From Calothrix sp. MO_167.B42 (GTDB lineage: Bacteria; Cyanobacteriota; Cyanobacteriia; Cyanobacteriales; Nostocaceae): DNA of 39,898 nucleotides. This document shows, in pieces, positions 32,230-39,898 of this stretch. Position 1 is the first letter of the stretch. Each line of letters begins with the position of its first letter. The DNA lies in the NCBI GenBank assembly GCA_030065255.1, contig JASJCX010000011.1:1-39898 (forward strand), in the 5' to 3' direction. The notes below the pieces were generated by a model. That model did not search any database. It worked only from the letters and a program-made list of their open reading frames with translations, and was not told the origin of the DNA. Made by a program: the position numbers and the translations under genes.

Positions 32230-32340
32230 GTTGATAGTTGACAGTTGACAGTTGACAGTTGATAGTTGTTGGTTGTTTTAAAAACTCTTAACTCTTAACT
32301 CTTAACTCTCAACTCCTTCACTCCCTCACTCCCTCACTCC
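32230..32340. repeat. Clustered heptamer/octamer tandem repeats
   Basis: Five GTTGACA/GTTGATA units (32230-32264), four AACTCTT/AACTCTC units (32283-32310), then CTCACTCC-type units to about 32340. The last block runs into the 3' end of the following minus-strand gene. Confidence 0.88.
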
Positions 32341-33583
32341 TTCCCTCTTCCAAACTAGCAGCTAACTCAATTGCCTCATTGCGAGTAGAAACCCTACCCT
32401 CAACTTGAGCCACAGCAATTTCCGTTAACAGTTTGCCGATAAATGGTGATGCTGGAATTTTTAGTGATATCATGATGTCCTGCCCACTCACCAGAGGGGT
32501 AGGATAAGCAACCAGATCATCAGGGTTTAGGTAGCGGGTGATTAAGGGTGCAATCGCCTCTACCAAGCAGTTATTAGCTAAGGCAAACAAAGCCACAGCT
32601 GGAAATACAGCACCCACTTCCCGAAAGAAAAAATATTGTTCTCGCAGTGACATCTCATCAGCTTTTAACTGTGGTGCAAACTTCAATATTGTAGTTACAG
32701 CTTTAATTTCTGTACGACTATAGGTAAGGGAATTTAGTTCTGTTTCTGCTATATCTGGTGAACTATGGACAAGACAAGCCAGTTTTGCTACACCCAACCA
32801 AGTCGTTTTGATCGTATCTTTGATAAATTCTTGTACTTTTAATCCTAGGGGTTGCCAAGTTTTGACCAATTCCACTGCTGCTGTGTCCACTGCTACTAGT
32901 TTAGTCAAGCTTTCATGGGTAGCCTGGGGGAAAAAAGGAGTAATTAAACCATCTTCCCAAGTACTTTTCAGCCAAGGAGTACCAGCAGCACTAGCCAAAA
33001 GGTAACCTAGTTCTACCCTCACCCTTTCCACCGCGACTTGAGTAATATTTGCTGCCAAACTGCGAATAACCCCTTGGGTATTAGGTTCAATGGTAAAACC
33101 CAACTGGGAAGCTTGACGGTAAGCCCGTAACAATCGTAAAGGGTCATCTGACAAATTGCTAGGGGATACCATTCTTAATAGCTTACTTTCTAAATCCACA
33201 TAACCTTGTAGGGGATCGATAATTTCTTGGGTATGGGGATTATAAGCGATCGCATTTACGGTAAAATCTCGCCTACGTAAGTCAGTTTCTAAACTATCCC
33301 CTTCTTGTTGAGCAAAATCAACGGTAGCCTGGGGAAATACCACCCGAGCAATTTTTCTGGCTGGATCGAGTATGACAAAACCAGCTTGATAATATTTAGC
33401 AATATTTCGCGCTATTTGTATGGCATTTGCAGGTAAAACAAAATCCAGATCCAAATATTCACCGCTTCTGCCTAAAATCCCATCCCGCACCGCACCACCT
33501 ACCATGTAAACTGGCTGTGGTAGTAATTTCCAGTCAAAAGGCCAAGTTTCAGGAGAGAGGCGAGAAATAATGGAGCCTTCCAT
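32318..33583 (-). CDS. tRNA nucleotidyltransferase (CCA-adding) / poly(A) polymerase family
   Basis: A 421-aa class II nucleotidyltransferase. The catalytic core has VGGAVRD (residues 28-34), the metal-binding pair D45-L-D47 (DLDFV), RRRDFTVNAIAY and the nucleotide-recognition helix DPLRLLRAYR. It adds all or part of the 3' CCA to tRNAs; the tRNA-Arg in this window lacks an encoded CCA, consistent with need for such an enzyme. Some bacteria split the CC- and A-adding jobs, which cannot be resolved here. ATG 33583. The last ten residues (EEGRSEGVRE) are encoded by the tandem-repeat block at 32318-32345, apparently a recruited low-complexity tail. Confidence 0.9.
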   Translation of the reverse strand: MEGSIISRLSPETWPFDWKLLPQPVYMVGGAVRDGILGRSGEYLDLDFVLPANAIQIARNIAKYYQAGFVILDPARKIARVVFPQATVDFAQQEGDSLETDLRRRDFTVNAIAYNPHTQEIIDPLQGYVDLESKLLRMVSPSNLSDDPLRLLRAYRQASQLGFTIEPNTQGVIRSLAANITQVAVERVRVELGYLLASAAGTPWLKSTWEDGLITPFFPQATHESLTKLVAVDTAAVELVKTWQPLGLKVQEFIKDTIKTTWLGVAKLACLVHSSPDIAETELNSLTYSRTEIKAVTTILKFAPQLKADEMSLREQYFFFREVGAVFPAVALFALANNCLVEAIAPLITRYLNPDDLVAYPTPLVSGQDIMISLKIPASPFIGKLLTEIAVAQVEGRVSTRNEAIELAASLEEGRSEGVRE

Positions 33584-33669
33584 TGTAATAAAAATAAACC
33601 CAATAGTTAGTGAATAAAATTTCTGCTTAAGCTAGATTAACAATAAAGTCCCTTACAATTGCTCTAGTT

Positions 33670-33918
33670 ATGTGTATTTGCATTAACTGCCAATATGTAG
33701 ATCGCTGTATAACTTACCACGCAGTGGAAACTCAACATCAACAGTTGCACTTAACAGAAACCCCAGATTTTGAGCCGAATGAGCCTTCCATCAATGTTAA
33801 TATCCGTCCCCAGGAAGATGTAATTGAGATGGAATGGGATGTTGTTGGTTGTCTGAGCTTCAAAGAAGAAAAAGGCAAATGGTCCAAATTGCGTCCTGGT
33901 GAATTGGTGCCAACTTGA
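33670..33918 (+). CDS. ycf34: Ycf34-family protein, probable Fe-S protein
   Basis: An 82-aa protein matching Ycf34, conserved in cyanobacteria and some plastids: MCICINCQYVDRCITYH at the N-terminus with Cys 2, 4, 7 and 13, then a late Cys in WDVVGCLSF. The cysteines are proposed to bind an iron-sulfur cluster, and loss of Ycf34 in Synechocystis affects photosynthetic electron transport. ATG 33670 gives the exact family start. It is divergent from the nucleotidyltransferase gene with an 86-base gap. Length is typical. Confidence 0.9.
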   Translation: MCICINCQYVDRCITYHAVETQHQQLHLTETPDFEPNEPSINVNIRPQEDVIEMEWDVVGCLSFKEEKGKWSKLRPGELVPT

Positions 33919-33985
33919 GAATTTGGAGTGAAAGAGTGAAGGAGTGAAGAATAATAATATTGCTTTTCCTTATCTCCTTTTTGCC

Positions 33986-34600
33986 TTATTGTGGGGTGTT
34001 GTGTAAATTTTTGTGTAGTAACATTTGTCGCGACCTTTGAAAGAATAATTTATTCCAAGGGGATTCAACTTTATTTACCCGATATCCCGACTTGAAATAA
34101 AGCTTCTGGGCCTGGTGATTATTTTCCAATACGTGGAGGTATAGGTCTTTAAAACCCCAATTTAGAGCCGTGCGATCGCAAGCCTTTAGTAAACTAGAAG
34201 CAGCTCCTTGGCGGCGATATTGGGGGTTAACGGCTAAATTAGACAGGTAAGGGAAACTTCTATAACCTACATTGGCCCGGGAGTCGCTAAAACGCACCGC
34301 CATTTCCACAGTCCCCACAATATGATTAATTCCGGCGATGGAATCCACAGCCACTAAACAAATGTGGTGGGGAGCAGGTAATGCTAAACGATGTCTCAAA
34401 TCTTCATAAATACCCAAACGCAGGAAAGGGAAAGCCCATCCCCATATACCATGTCGGGAGTGAAAACTTTCAGCAATAATTTGAGCAACACCAGTCAAAT
34501 CAGAGGATGTAGCCACCCGCACTTGAAATAGGCATGAAGTTCGAGTGGGAGTATCCGTGAGTGGTTCTTGGTGAGATGAGTTAAAAAACCAGGAAGTCAA
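33986..34600 (-). CDS. GNAT-family N-acetyltransferase
   Basis: A 204-aa GNAT enzyme. The acetyl-CoA pyrophosphate-binding loop is QYRRQGAASSLL, preceded by the strand PYLSNLAVNP and followed by LYLHVLENNHQAQKLYFKSGY, the typical GNAT end with the conserved Tyr. It resembles acetyltransferases shared by cyanobacteria and plastids; the substrate is unknown. The start is not secure: TTG 34600 gives the full length, but a GTG near residue 28 (VRVATSSDL) begins right at the domain. There are no neighbours on its strand close enough for an operon. Confidence 0.82.
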   Translation of the reverse strand: MTSWFFNSSHQEPLTDTPTRTSCLFQVRVATSSDLTGVAQIIAESFHSRHGIWGWAFPFLRLGIYEDLRHRLALPAPHHICLVAVDSIAGINHIVGTVEMAVRFSDSRANVGYRSFPYLSNLAVNPQYRRQGAASSLLKACDRTALNWGFKDLYLHVLENNHQAQKLYFKSGYRVNKVESPWNKLFFQRSRQMLLHKNLHNTPQ

Positions 34601-34862
34601 GGTAAGTTTTAGTTGTGATTGGATGGCAGGGAAATATTTTTAAATATCCATATCCTAAAACAAGTTAACAAAATATGGGCAGACTAAATTGCTTTTGTGA
34701 AATGGAAAAAAAATAGAGGGGGGTTGGGGAGTAATAATTGTTTCTCAAAATATTTGTTATTTCACGGGAGTTGCTAGATTAACTGACATGACTGCATATA
34801 CTCTTGTAGAATACTAAATCTTTAGAAAAATTTAACCAGCCAAAGTTTGAGCTATTTATTTA

Positions 34863-35540
34863 CTATTTTGATTTGCACAGCAACTTCATAGGCCATTGTT
34901 GCCAAGATAGACCTGAATTAGCTTTTACAACATCTCTTGTAATATTTTCAACTTGTTGAACTACATTACGTATTCTTAGACTGATCGTGTCTTCATTTTC
35001 ATCTATCAACCAAAAAACCGCTTCATACTTATGCATTTCACTCAGATGTTTTTTTAATTCAGTGTCTGACACTTCTCTACCCTGCCGTTGCCAATAATAA
35101 CTGCCGAGCATACTCGCGGATATCCAAATGTCTTGTAAAACTTTATCTAGTTCCTCAAATGGATCTAGTTCCTCAAATAGCTTATCTGTTTGTGTAACAA
35201 AAGCAGCCCTAAACCGGTATTTCATAGAACGAAGTTCTGCGAACAATTTTTCTCGCTTCTGATACCGTTCAAAAACTATGTAAGCTCGATCAAGTAGTTT
35301 CGATTCTTCTTCTCTCTCATTATCAGAACGCTTACGGGATTTACCCTCATCATTGTGGGAGAAGGGATTTCTGATTTCTCTTATTACATCTTCTACCTCA
35401 TAGAACATAGCTAAGACAGACTCAGCTAGTTCTATTCGTCGTTTTCCAATGAATTCTCGCTTCCAAGCCGAAACACCTGATACAAATGAAAGGGCGGCAA
35501 TCATTACAGATACGGATGTTATGACGTTGGGTGTACTCAT
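34863..35540 (-). CDS. Membrane-anchored helical protein of unknown function
   Basis: A 225-aa protein with one N-terminal membrane helix (about residues 5-25, VITSVSVMIAALSFVSGVSA) followed by a long, highly charged helical cytosolic region (KRRIELAESVLAMFYEVEDVI, KSRKRSDNEREEESKLLDRAY). No enzymatic motif is seen. ATG 35540 is preferred over the in-frame TTG at 35549. Upstream-divergent from RNase Z with a 120-base gap. Similar N-anchored helical proteins of unknown role are scattered through bacteria, often in accessory regions. Confidence 0.72.
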   Translation of the reverse strand: MSTPNVITSVSVMIAALSFVSGVSAWKREFIGKRRIELAESVLAMFYEVEDVIREIRNPFSHNDEGKSRKRSDNEREEESKLLDRAYIVFERYQKREKLFAELRSMKYRFRAAFVTQTDKLFEELDPFEELDKVLQDIWISASMLGSYYWQRQGREVSDTELKKHLSEMHKYEAVFWLIDENEDTISLRIRNVVQQVENITRDVVKANSGLSWQQWPMKLLCKSK

Positions 35541-35659
35541 ATTTTTCAACGCAATTTTATTACTCTACAAAGAGTTAAATAATATTTTGTGCCTTTCCAT
35601 GCCACTATAGAAAATGAAGTGGCAAATTAAACTAACTACTTAAAAAAGGCAAGAACACC

Positions 35660-36607
35660 GTGCAGATAACATTCTTAGGGACTAGTTCTGGGGTACCGAC
35701 GCGATCGCGCAATGTTTCCAGTGTTGCCTTGAGATTACCACAAAGGGCAGAATTATGGTTGTTTGACTGCGGCGAAGGCACCCAACATCAACTCCTACGC
35801 AGCGACCTGAAAATCAGCCAACTCTCCCGCATTTTTGTTACCCATATGCACGGGGATCATATTTTTGGCTTGATGGGTTTACTTGCTAGTTGTGGTTTAG
35901 CTGGTAATATCCAACGTATTGATATCTATGGACCACCAGGATTAAACGAATATCTCCAAGCAGCTTCCCGCTATTCCCACACCCATTTTTCTTACCCCAT
36001 CAAAGTCCACACCGTCACCCCAGGATTAATTTACGAAGACGAGGAGTTTTCCGTCACCTGTGGTACTTTACATCATCGGATTACTGCTTTTGGCTACCGC
36101 ATCGCCGAAAAAGATCGTCCAGGACGGTTTGATATCGAAAAAGCCCAACACCTACAGATTCCTCCCGGGCCTATTTATGGTCAATTAAAACGGGGGGAAG
36201 TAGTCACTTTAGATGATGGACGTGTAATTAATGGTAATGACTTATGTGGGACCACGGAAATTGGTCGTAAAATAGCCTACTGCACGGATACTGTTTATTG
36301 TGAAGGTGCGGTGAAATTGGCACAGGATGCAGATGTATTAATTCATGAAGCAACCTTTGCCCATCAAGATGCGGATATGGCATTCCAGCGCCTACATTCT
36401 ACCAGTACAATGGCGGCACAAACAGCCTTGGCGGCCCAAGCACACCGTTTAATTATTACCCATTTCAGTCCCCGCTATACCCCTGGGAACCCCATAGAAT
36501 TTCGGGATTTACTTAAGGAGGCTCGTGCTATTTTTCCTCAAACAGAAATGGCACATGACTTTATGGATTATGAGGTTCCCAGGCGGCGAACTCCAGTAAT
36601 TTCCTAG
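35660..36607 (+). CDS. rnz: Ribonuclease Z
   Basis: A 315-aa metallo-beta-lactamase-fold nuclease that trims the 3' end of tRNA precursors. The metal-binding motif is H62-x-H64-x-D66-H67 ([11 protein letters not shown]). The fold starts [18 protein letters not shown], with [20 protein letters not shown] and [10 protein letters not shown] at the expected places. The start is GTG 35660, which is directly at the first beta strand. Length is normal for bacterial tRNase Z. Together with the CCA-adding enzyme nearby it belongs to the tRNA 3'-end maturation set, though they are not co-transcribed. Confidence 0.95.
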   Translation: MQITFLGTSSGVPTRSRNVSSVALRLPQRAELWLFDCGEGTQHQLLRSDLKISQLSRIFVTHMHGDHIFGLMGLLASCGLAGNIQRIDIYGPPGLNEYLQAASRYSHTHFSYPIKVHTVTPGLIYEDEEFSVTCGTLHHRITAFGYRIAEKDRPGRFDIEKAQHLQIPPGPIYGQLKRGEVVTLDDGRVINGNDLCGTTEIGRKIAYCTDTVYCEGAVKLAQDADVLIHEATFAHQDADMAFQRLHSTSTMAAQTALAAQAHRLIITHFSPRYTPGNPIEFRDLLKEARAIFPQTEMAHDFMDYEVPRRRTPVIS

Positions 36608-36728
36608 TTCCGGATTTAGCCTCCATGATCAACAAAATCTCTTATTTGCCAAAAAAATCCGTAAATTGTGCCATTATTGTTAACGGATCGCCGATCGCTG
36701 AAATAATAAATAGTGAATGGGTAATTGA

Positions 36729-37220
36729 ATGTCTGTTTGGCAAAAATATGTATTTTTAACTCCAATAAGCTTAAGTGCTGTTTTGTGGATTTCTGGTTGT
36801 GCTGAGACCAAACTCTCTCAGTGTCAGCGATTAATTACACTTGTTGACCAAGGGAATAGTTTGATTGAAAAAGACAAAGGTTATCAAGTTACAACTAGTT
36901 CCCAGTTAGCGAAAGACTTGGACAATGTTACCAAATCCCTAAAAAAAACAAACTTTGAAGATCCCAAACTAGTGGAGTTTCAAAATAAGTTTACCAAAAT
37001 ATTTGCAACTTTAAATCAGCAAATAGCCAAAGCCAGTAAGGCTTTAGGTGCCACTAAAGCAGCCAAACCATCACTAGATGGTAGAATCAAAATCCAAAAA
37101 GCCAGAGAAGAGATTGATACCCATCTCACTGCTGCTAAATCTACTGGCAAAAGTTTTGATACCCTATTTACTCAGCTAAATGACTATTGTAATGTACCTG
37201 AGAATACTACCCAGCAATAA
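36729..37220 (+). CDS. Putative helical lipoprotein
   Basis: A 163-aa protein with a lipoprotein signal: hydrophobic residues 7-21 and lipobox I-S-G-C ending in Cys24, so it is probably membrane-anchored outside the cytoplasm. The mature part is mostly helical, rich in Lys, Thr and Gln (LAKDLDNVTKSLKKTNF, NQQIAKASKALGATKAAK), with Cys residues near each end (SQCQRL; YCNVP) that may pair. ATG 36729. Function unknown; it resembles small cyanobacterial lipoproteins of uncharacterised type. Confidence 0.78.
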   Translation: MSVWQKYVFLTPISLSAVLWISGCAETKLSQCQRLITLVDQGNSLIEKDKGYQVTTSSQLAKDLDNVTKSLKKTNFEDPKLVEFQNKFTKIFATLNQQIAKASKALGATKAAKPSLDGRIKIQKAREEIDTHLTAAKSTGKSFDTLFTQLNDYCNVPENTTQQ

Positions 37221-37325
37221 AAAATTGAAATTGGAGATTTGCTGATGATGAATTTAACTTGTATCGCAATGGACATATTGGTTAGGACAGCATTGTTCGA
37301 CTCAAGGACTGTCACCGAAGAGGCA

Positions 37326-37366
37326 GGGAGTGTGGGAAGTGTGGGGAGTGTGGGGAGTGTGGGAGG
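37326..37366. repeat. 9-base tandem repeat (GGGAGTGTG)x4.5
   Basis: Four near-exact units plus a partial copy, followed by AACTGTC-type heptamers to about 37430. Confidence 0.85.
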
Positions 37367-37590
37367 TTTAACCATCAACTGTCAACTGTCAACTATCAAC
37401 TCCTAACTCCTACCTGTCAACTATCAACATCAAAAATGTCCTAACTATCGAATGCAACTGCTATAAGTTTCTATAAGTATTGATATTGTTTCTATCTTCT
37501 CCCCCTAGAAAAAATGCGCTACACTCATCTTAGAGGCGAATCAACGCAGGTTCGTCGAAAGACTTCTTGGAAGATATTCTTATCGCAGGA

Positions 37591-37615
37591 AGTGGGTCAA
37601 TGCCCACTTTTTTTT
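37591..37615 (+). terminator. Terminator-like hairpin in the rimP leader
   Basis: AGTGGG-TCAATG-CCCACT (37591-37608) followed directly by a run of T, ending about 15 bases before the rimP start. A hairpin with this loop style ahead of rimP is known in other bacteria (the rimP-leader RNA), where it may attenuate the operon; the extension to this organism is inference. Confidence 0.75.
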
Positions 37616-37629
37616 GTTGGAATTTTCGC

Positions 37630-38094
37630 ATGACTCATCCCTTAGTCCCAAAAATTATTGATTTAGCAAAACCAGTGGCTCAAGAACTGGGGTTGGAATT
37701 AGTTGGCGTGGTTTTTCATACCAACCAAAGTCCACCAGTATTGCGGGTAGATATCCGTAATCCAGAACAAGACACTGGTTTAGATGATTGTGAACGCATG
37801 AGTCGTGCCTTAGAAGCCTGCTTAGATGTGGCGGAAATCGTTCCAGATGCCTATACCTTAGAAATATCTAGTCCTGGTATTTCCAGACAATTGACAACCG
37901 ATCGGGAATTTATTTCCTTTAAAGGATTTCCTGTGATTATCTCCACTTCTCCAGCCTACGAAGGACAACAAGAGTGGAGAGGAAAGTTAATTAGTCGGGA
38001 TGAAACGGCAGTGTATTTGAACAAGAAAGGTCGTAAAATTGCCATTTCTTGCTCTCTAATTACCCAAGTGCTACTAGATGAAAGTAGCGATTAG
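37630..38094 (+). CDS. rimP: Ribosome maturation factor RimP
   Basis: A 154-aa protein matching RimP, which assists 30S subunit assembly. The N-terminal domain has [38 protein letters not shown] and [14 protein letters not shown], a RimP signature; the C-terminal Sm-like domain follows ([11 protein letters not shown] to [11 protein letters not shown]). ATG 37630 is chosen over an upstream in-frame codon at 37567 because the family starts here and the longer version would read through the leader hairpin. It is followed by nusA, the usual bacterial order rimP-nusA. Confidence 0.94.
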   Translation: MTHPLVPKIIDLAKPVAQELGLELVGVVFHTNQSPPVLRVDIRNPEQDTGLDDCERMSRALEACLDVAEIVPDAYTLEISSPGISRQLTTDREFISFKGFPVIISTSPAYEGQQEWRGKLISRDETAVYLNKKGRKIAISCSLITQVLLDESSD

Positions 38095-38729
38095 CGATTG
38101 GCAATTTTCCGCTAACCTGGGGTATAGCAGGGGATTCGGGGATTCAATGAGCAATACTTGTTGGTACAAGTACCAACGAGTCTTACTCCCTGTCCAGGGG
38201 TTTAAAGTACCGTATGCCCTACGGTATTTGCATTACTGTGTCTTATTACTTCTCCCTTCTCCCTCTTTTTGTTGCCAGTGTTTTCACAACTGCCAGGAGT
38301 TTAACTTGATCGATCCCATTTTACTACAACCTTACCCGCGATTCATCTCCCATCAACCATTCCGGTATGGTGGGAGTGCTTTCGCCCAAGAAAGATAGAT
38401 TGTAAATTTTACAGCCGCCATTAGCTATATCCGTGCATGGCTGGTGGTGATGGATGACACAGACAAATTGCTTGTGGAAACAAACCTTTACACAGAAATT
38501 TCCTTATTTGTGTGTCTTCCACAGGAAAACAAAATGAGTAATTTGGTAACTACTAGCAACAAATAGCCAGATGTGTATTCTGTCTTCTTGGTGGTATGCG
38601 TGACCAAAAGGGTTGTTTATTAGTGTTATTTATTAGTGATTTTGGGTTTTGGATGGGAATCTCCAAGCAAGCCTGTGCTAATCATCAAAAATAACTAAAT
38701 GCTTATGTAAAAATTTAAGGAGATAGCTT
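38095..38729. other. rimP-nusA spacer with two perfect hairpins; no gene
   Basis: A 635-base gap, long for this operon. GTTGGTAC-AA-GTACCAAC lies at 38160-38177 (extended by three more pairs, one a T-G) and TACCGTA-TGCCC-TACGGTA at 38208-38226. A frame at 38078-38398 overlaps the rimP end and shows no protein-like character. A nusA promoter could be present but was not recognised. Confidence 0.6.
38160..38226. repeat. Two adjacent perfect hairpins between rimP and nusA
   Basis: Stems of 8 bp (loop of 2) and 7 bp (loop of 5), 30 bases apart, neither with a T-run. They may be repeat-family stem-loops or processing signals. Confidence 0.65.
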
Positions 38730-39898
38730 ATGTCAATGGTGAGTTTACCCGGATTAAAAGAATTAATCGAAAGTATTAGTCGCGAGAGAAATTTACCCCG
38801 TCTCGCAGTGCAATCAGCAATTAGAGAAGCATTACTCAAAGGTTATGAACGTTATCGCCGGGCTCAAAATTTAGAACGTCAACAGTTTGATGAAGATTAT
38901 TTTGATAATTTTGAAGTGGAACTGGATATTGAAGAAGAGGGTTTTCGCGTCCTTTCCACCAAAACTATTATTGAAGAAGTTGATAACTCCGACCATCAAA
39001 TTTCCCTCAAAGAAGTACAAGAAGTAGCTCCTGAAGCTCAATCAGGGGATTCCGTAGTCTTAGATGTGACTCCAGAGCAAAAAGACTTTGGTCGCATGGC
39101 TGCAATGCAAACGAAACAGGTTCTGGCGCAAAAACTGCGGGATCAACAGCGACAGATGGTACAAGAAGAGTTTCAAGACTTGGAAAGTACCGTGTTGCAA
39201 GCTAGGGTATTGCGGTTTGAAAGACAATCTGTGATTTTGGCAGTTACCAGTGGCTTTGGTCAACCTGAAGTAGAGGCTGAGTTACCCAAAAGGGAACAAC
39301 TCCCCAATGATAATTATCGGGCAAATGCCACCTTTAAAGTTTACTTAAAAAAAGTTTCTCAAGGTCAGCACAGGGGACCACAACTTGTGGTTTCCAGAGC
39401 AGATGCCGGATTAGTGGTTTATTTATTTGCCAATGAAGTCCCAGAAATTGAGGATGAAGTCGTCAGGATTGTAGCTGTAGCCAGAGAAGCCAATCCCCCT
39501 TCCCGCTATGTAGGACCACGGACTAAAATAGCAGTTGACACCCTTGATCGTGATGTAGACCCTGTAGGCGCTTGTATTGGAGCCCGGGGATCGCGGATTC
39601 AGGTAGTGGTAAATGAACTACGAGGGGAAAAAATAGACGTGATTCGCTGGTCTCCAGATCCCGCAACCTACATTGCCAATGCCTTAAGTCCAGCACGGGT
39701 TGATGAAGTACGTCTAATGGATCCAGAAACTAGACAAACCCATGTATTGGTAGCTGAAGACCAACTGAGCCTTGCAATTGGCAAAGAAGGACAAAATGTT
39801 CGTTTAGCAGCTCGGCTTACGGGGTGGAAAATTGACATCAAAGATAAAGCAAAATATGACTACACAGGAGAAGATGAAAAATTTGCAGCAGCCAGAGC
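38730..39898 (+). CDS. nusA: Transcription factor NusA (cut by right edge)
   Basis: The first 389 codons of NusA, which controls pausing, termination and antitermination of RNA polymerase. The N-terminal polymerase-binding domain ([20 protein letters not shown]) is followed by the S1 domain (from about 135) and two KH domains: [18 protein letters not shown] and [21 protein letters not shown] 38730 has AAGGAG 7 bases upstream. The gene is intact up to the window end; only the extreme C-terminus is missing. Neighbour rimP supports the call. Confidence 0.95.
   Translation, partial: MSMVSLPGLKELIESISRERNLPRLAVQSAIREALLKGYERYRRAQNLERQQFDEDYFDNFEVELDIEEEGFRVLSTKTIIEEVDNSDHQISLKEVQEVAPEAQSGDSVVLDVTPEQKDFGRMAAMQTKQVLAQKLRDQQRQMVQEEFQDLESTVLQARVLRFERQSVILAVTSGFGQPEVEAELPKREQLPNDNYRANATFKVYLKKVSQGQHRGPQLVVSRADAGLVVYLFANEVPEIEDEVVRIVAVAREANPPSRYVGPRTKIAVDTLDRDVDPVGACIGARGSRIQVVVNELRGEKIDVIRWSPDPATYIANALSPARVDEVRLMDPETRQTHVLVAEDQLSLAIGKEGQNVRLAARLTGWKIDIKDKAKYDYTGEDEKFAAAR

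Larger units (their letters stand above)
37221..37629. other. Intergenic: tandem repeats and the rimP leader
   Basis: Contains a 9-base GGGAGTGTG repeat (37326-37366), AACTGTC/AACTATC heptamers (37377-37430), a 22-base sequence identical to the 3' end of hetC (37445-37466), and the leader hairpin of rimP. No gene is supported. Confidence 0.7.

Noticed and set aside
38078-38398. 106-codon frame after rimP
   Set aside because: Overlaps the rimP end, has no ribosome binding site, contains two hairpins and reads as unlikely protein.

Overview
The window is chromosomal DNA of a filamentous, heterocyst-forming cyanobacterium (Nostocales-type). The evidence is the many HIP1 octamers (GCGATCGC), a Ycf34 gene, a zinc-ribbon Ser/Thr kinase, short tandem heptamer repeats, and above all a HetC-type exporter next to a HetP-family gene. 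It ends in a cut nusA gene at the right edge and begins inside a kinase gene at the left edge. No phage, plasmid, CRISPR array or complete insertion sequence is visible.

Layout. 1-12.5 kb is mixed housekeeping and accessory material: kinase fragment, a lipoprotein, a Rieske oxygenase of the pheophorbide a oxygenase family, tRNA-Arg(TCT), a two-gene unit of an 8-TM protein and an HTH protein, a creatininase-family hydrolase, a single-chain DarT-like/macrodomain fusion, an alpha/beta hydrolase, a small protein with a double-glycine leader-like N-terminus, and a UbiH-type FAD monooxygenase. 13.6-19.9 kb is a compact five-gene cassette that I do not recognise as a described system: two related proteins made of acidic E/D/Y/F repeats joined to a basic C-terminal module, a HExxH...E (gluzincin-like) protein, a large protein with a peptidoglycan-binding domain, and a basic C-terminal partner.

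20.6-26.7 kb (minus strand) is a heterocyst-development locus: hetC, a short HlyD-like adaptor missing its coiled coil, and a hetP-family gene. A perfect NtcA-type box lies upstream of hetC, and a HetR-box-like palindrome lies in the hetC-hetP interval. REP-like hairpins flank hetC and a MITE-like element abuts hetP. 27-36.6 kb holds an SGNH hydrolase, a small unknown protein, a 46-aa membrane protein, a PlsY/PEP-synthase-like fusion, a tRNA nucleotidyltransferase, ycf34, a GNAT acetyltransferase, an unknown membrane protein and RNase Z. 36.7-39.9 kb has a lipoprotein and the rimP-nusA pair, with a terminator-like hairpin ahead of rimP.

Strongest leads: the five-gene polyampholyte/peptidase cassette, the DarT-macrodomain fusion, and the architecture and regulatory sites of the hetC-hetP region. 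All assignments are from reading the sequence; no database search was run.
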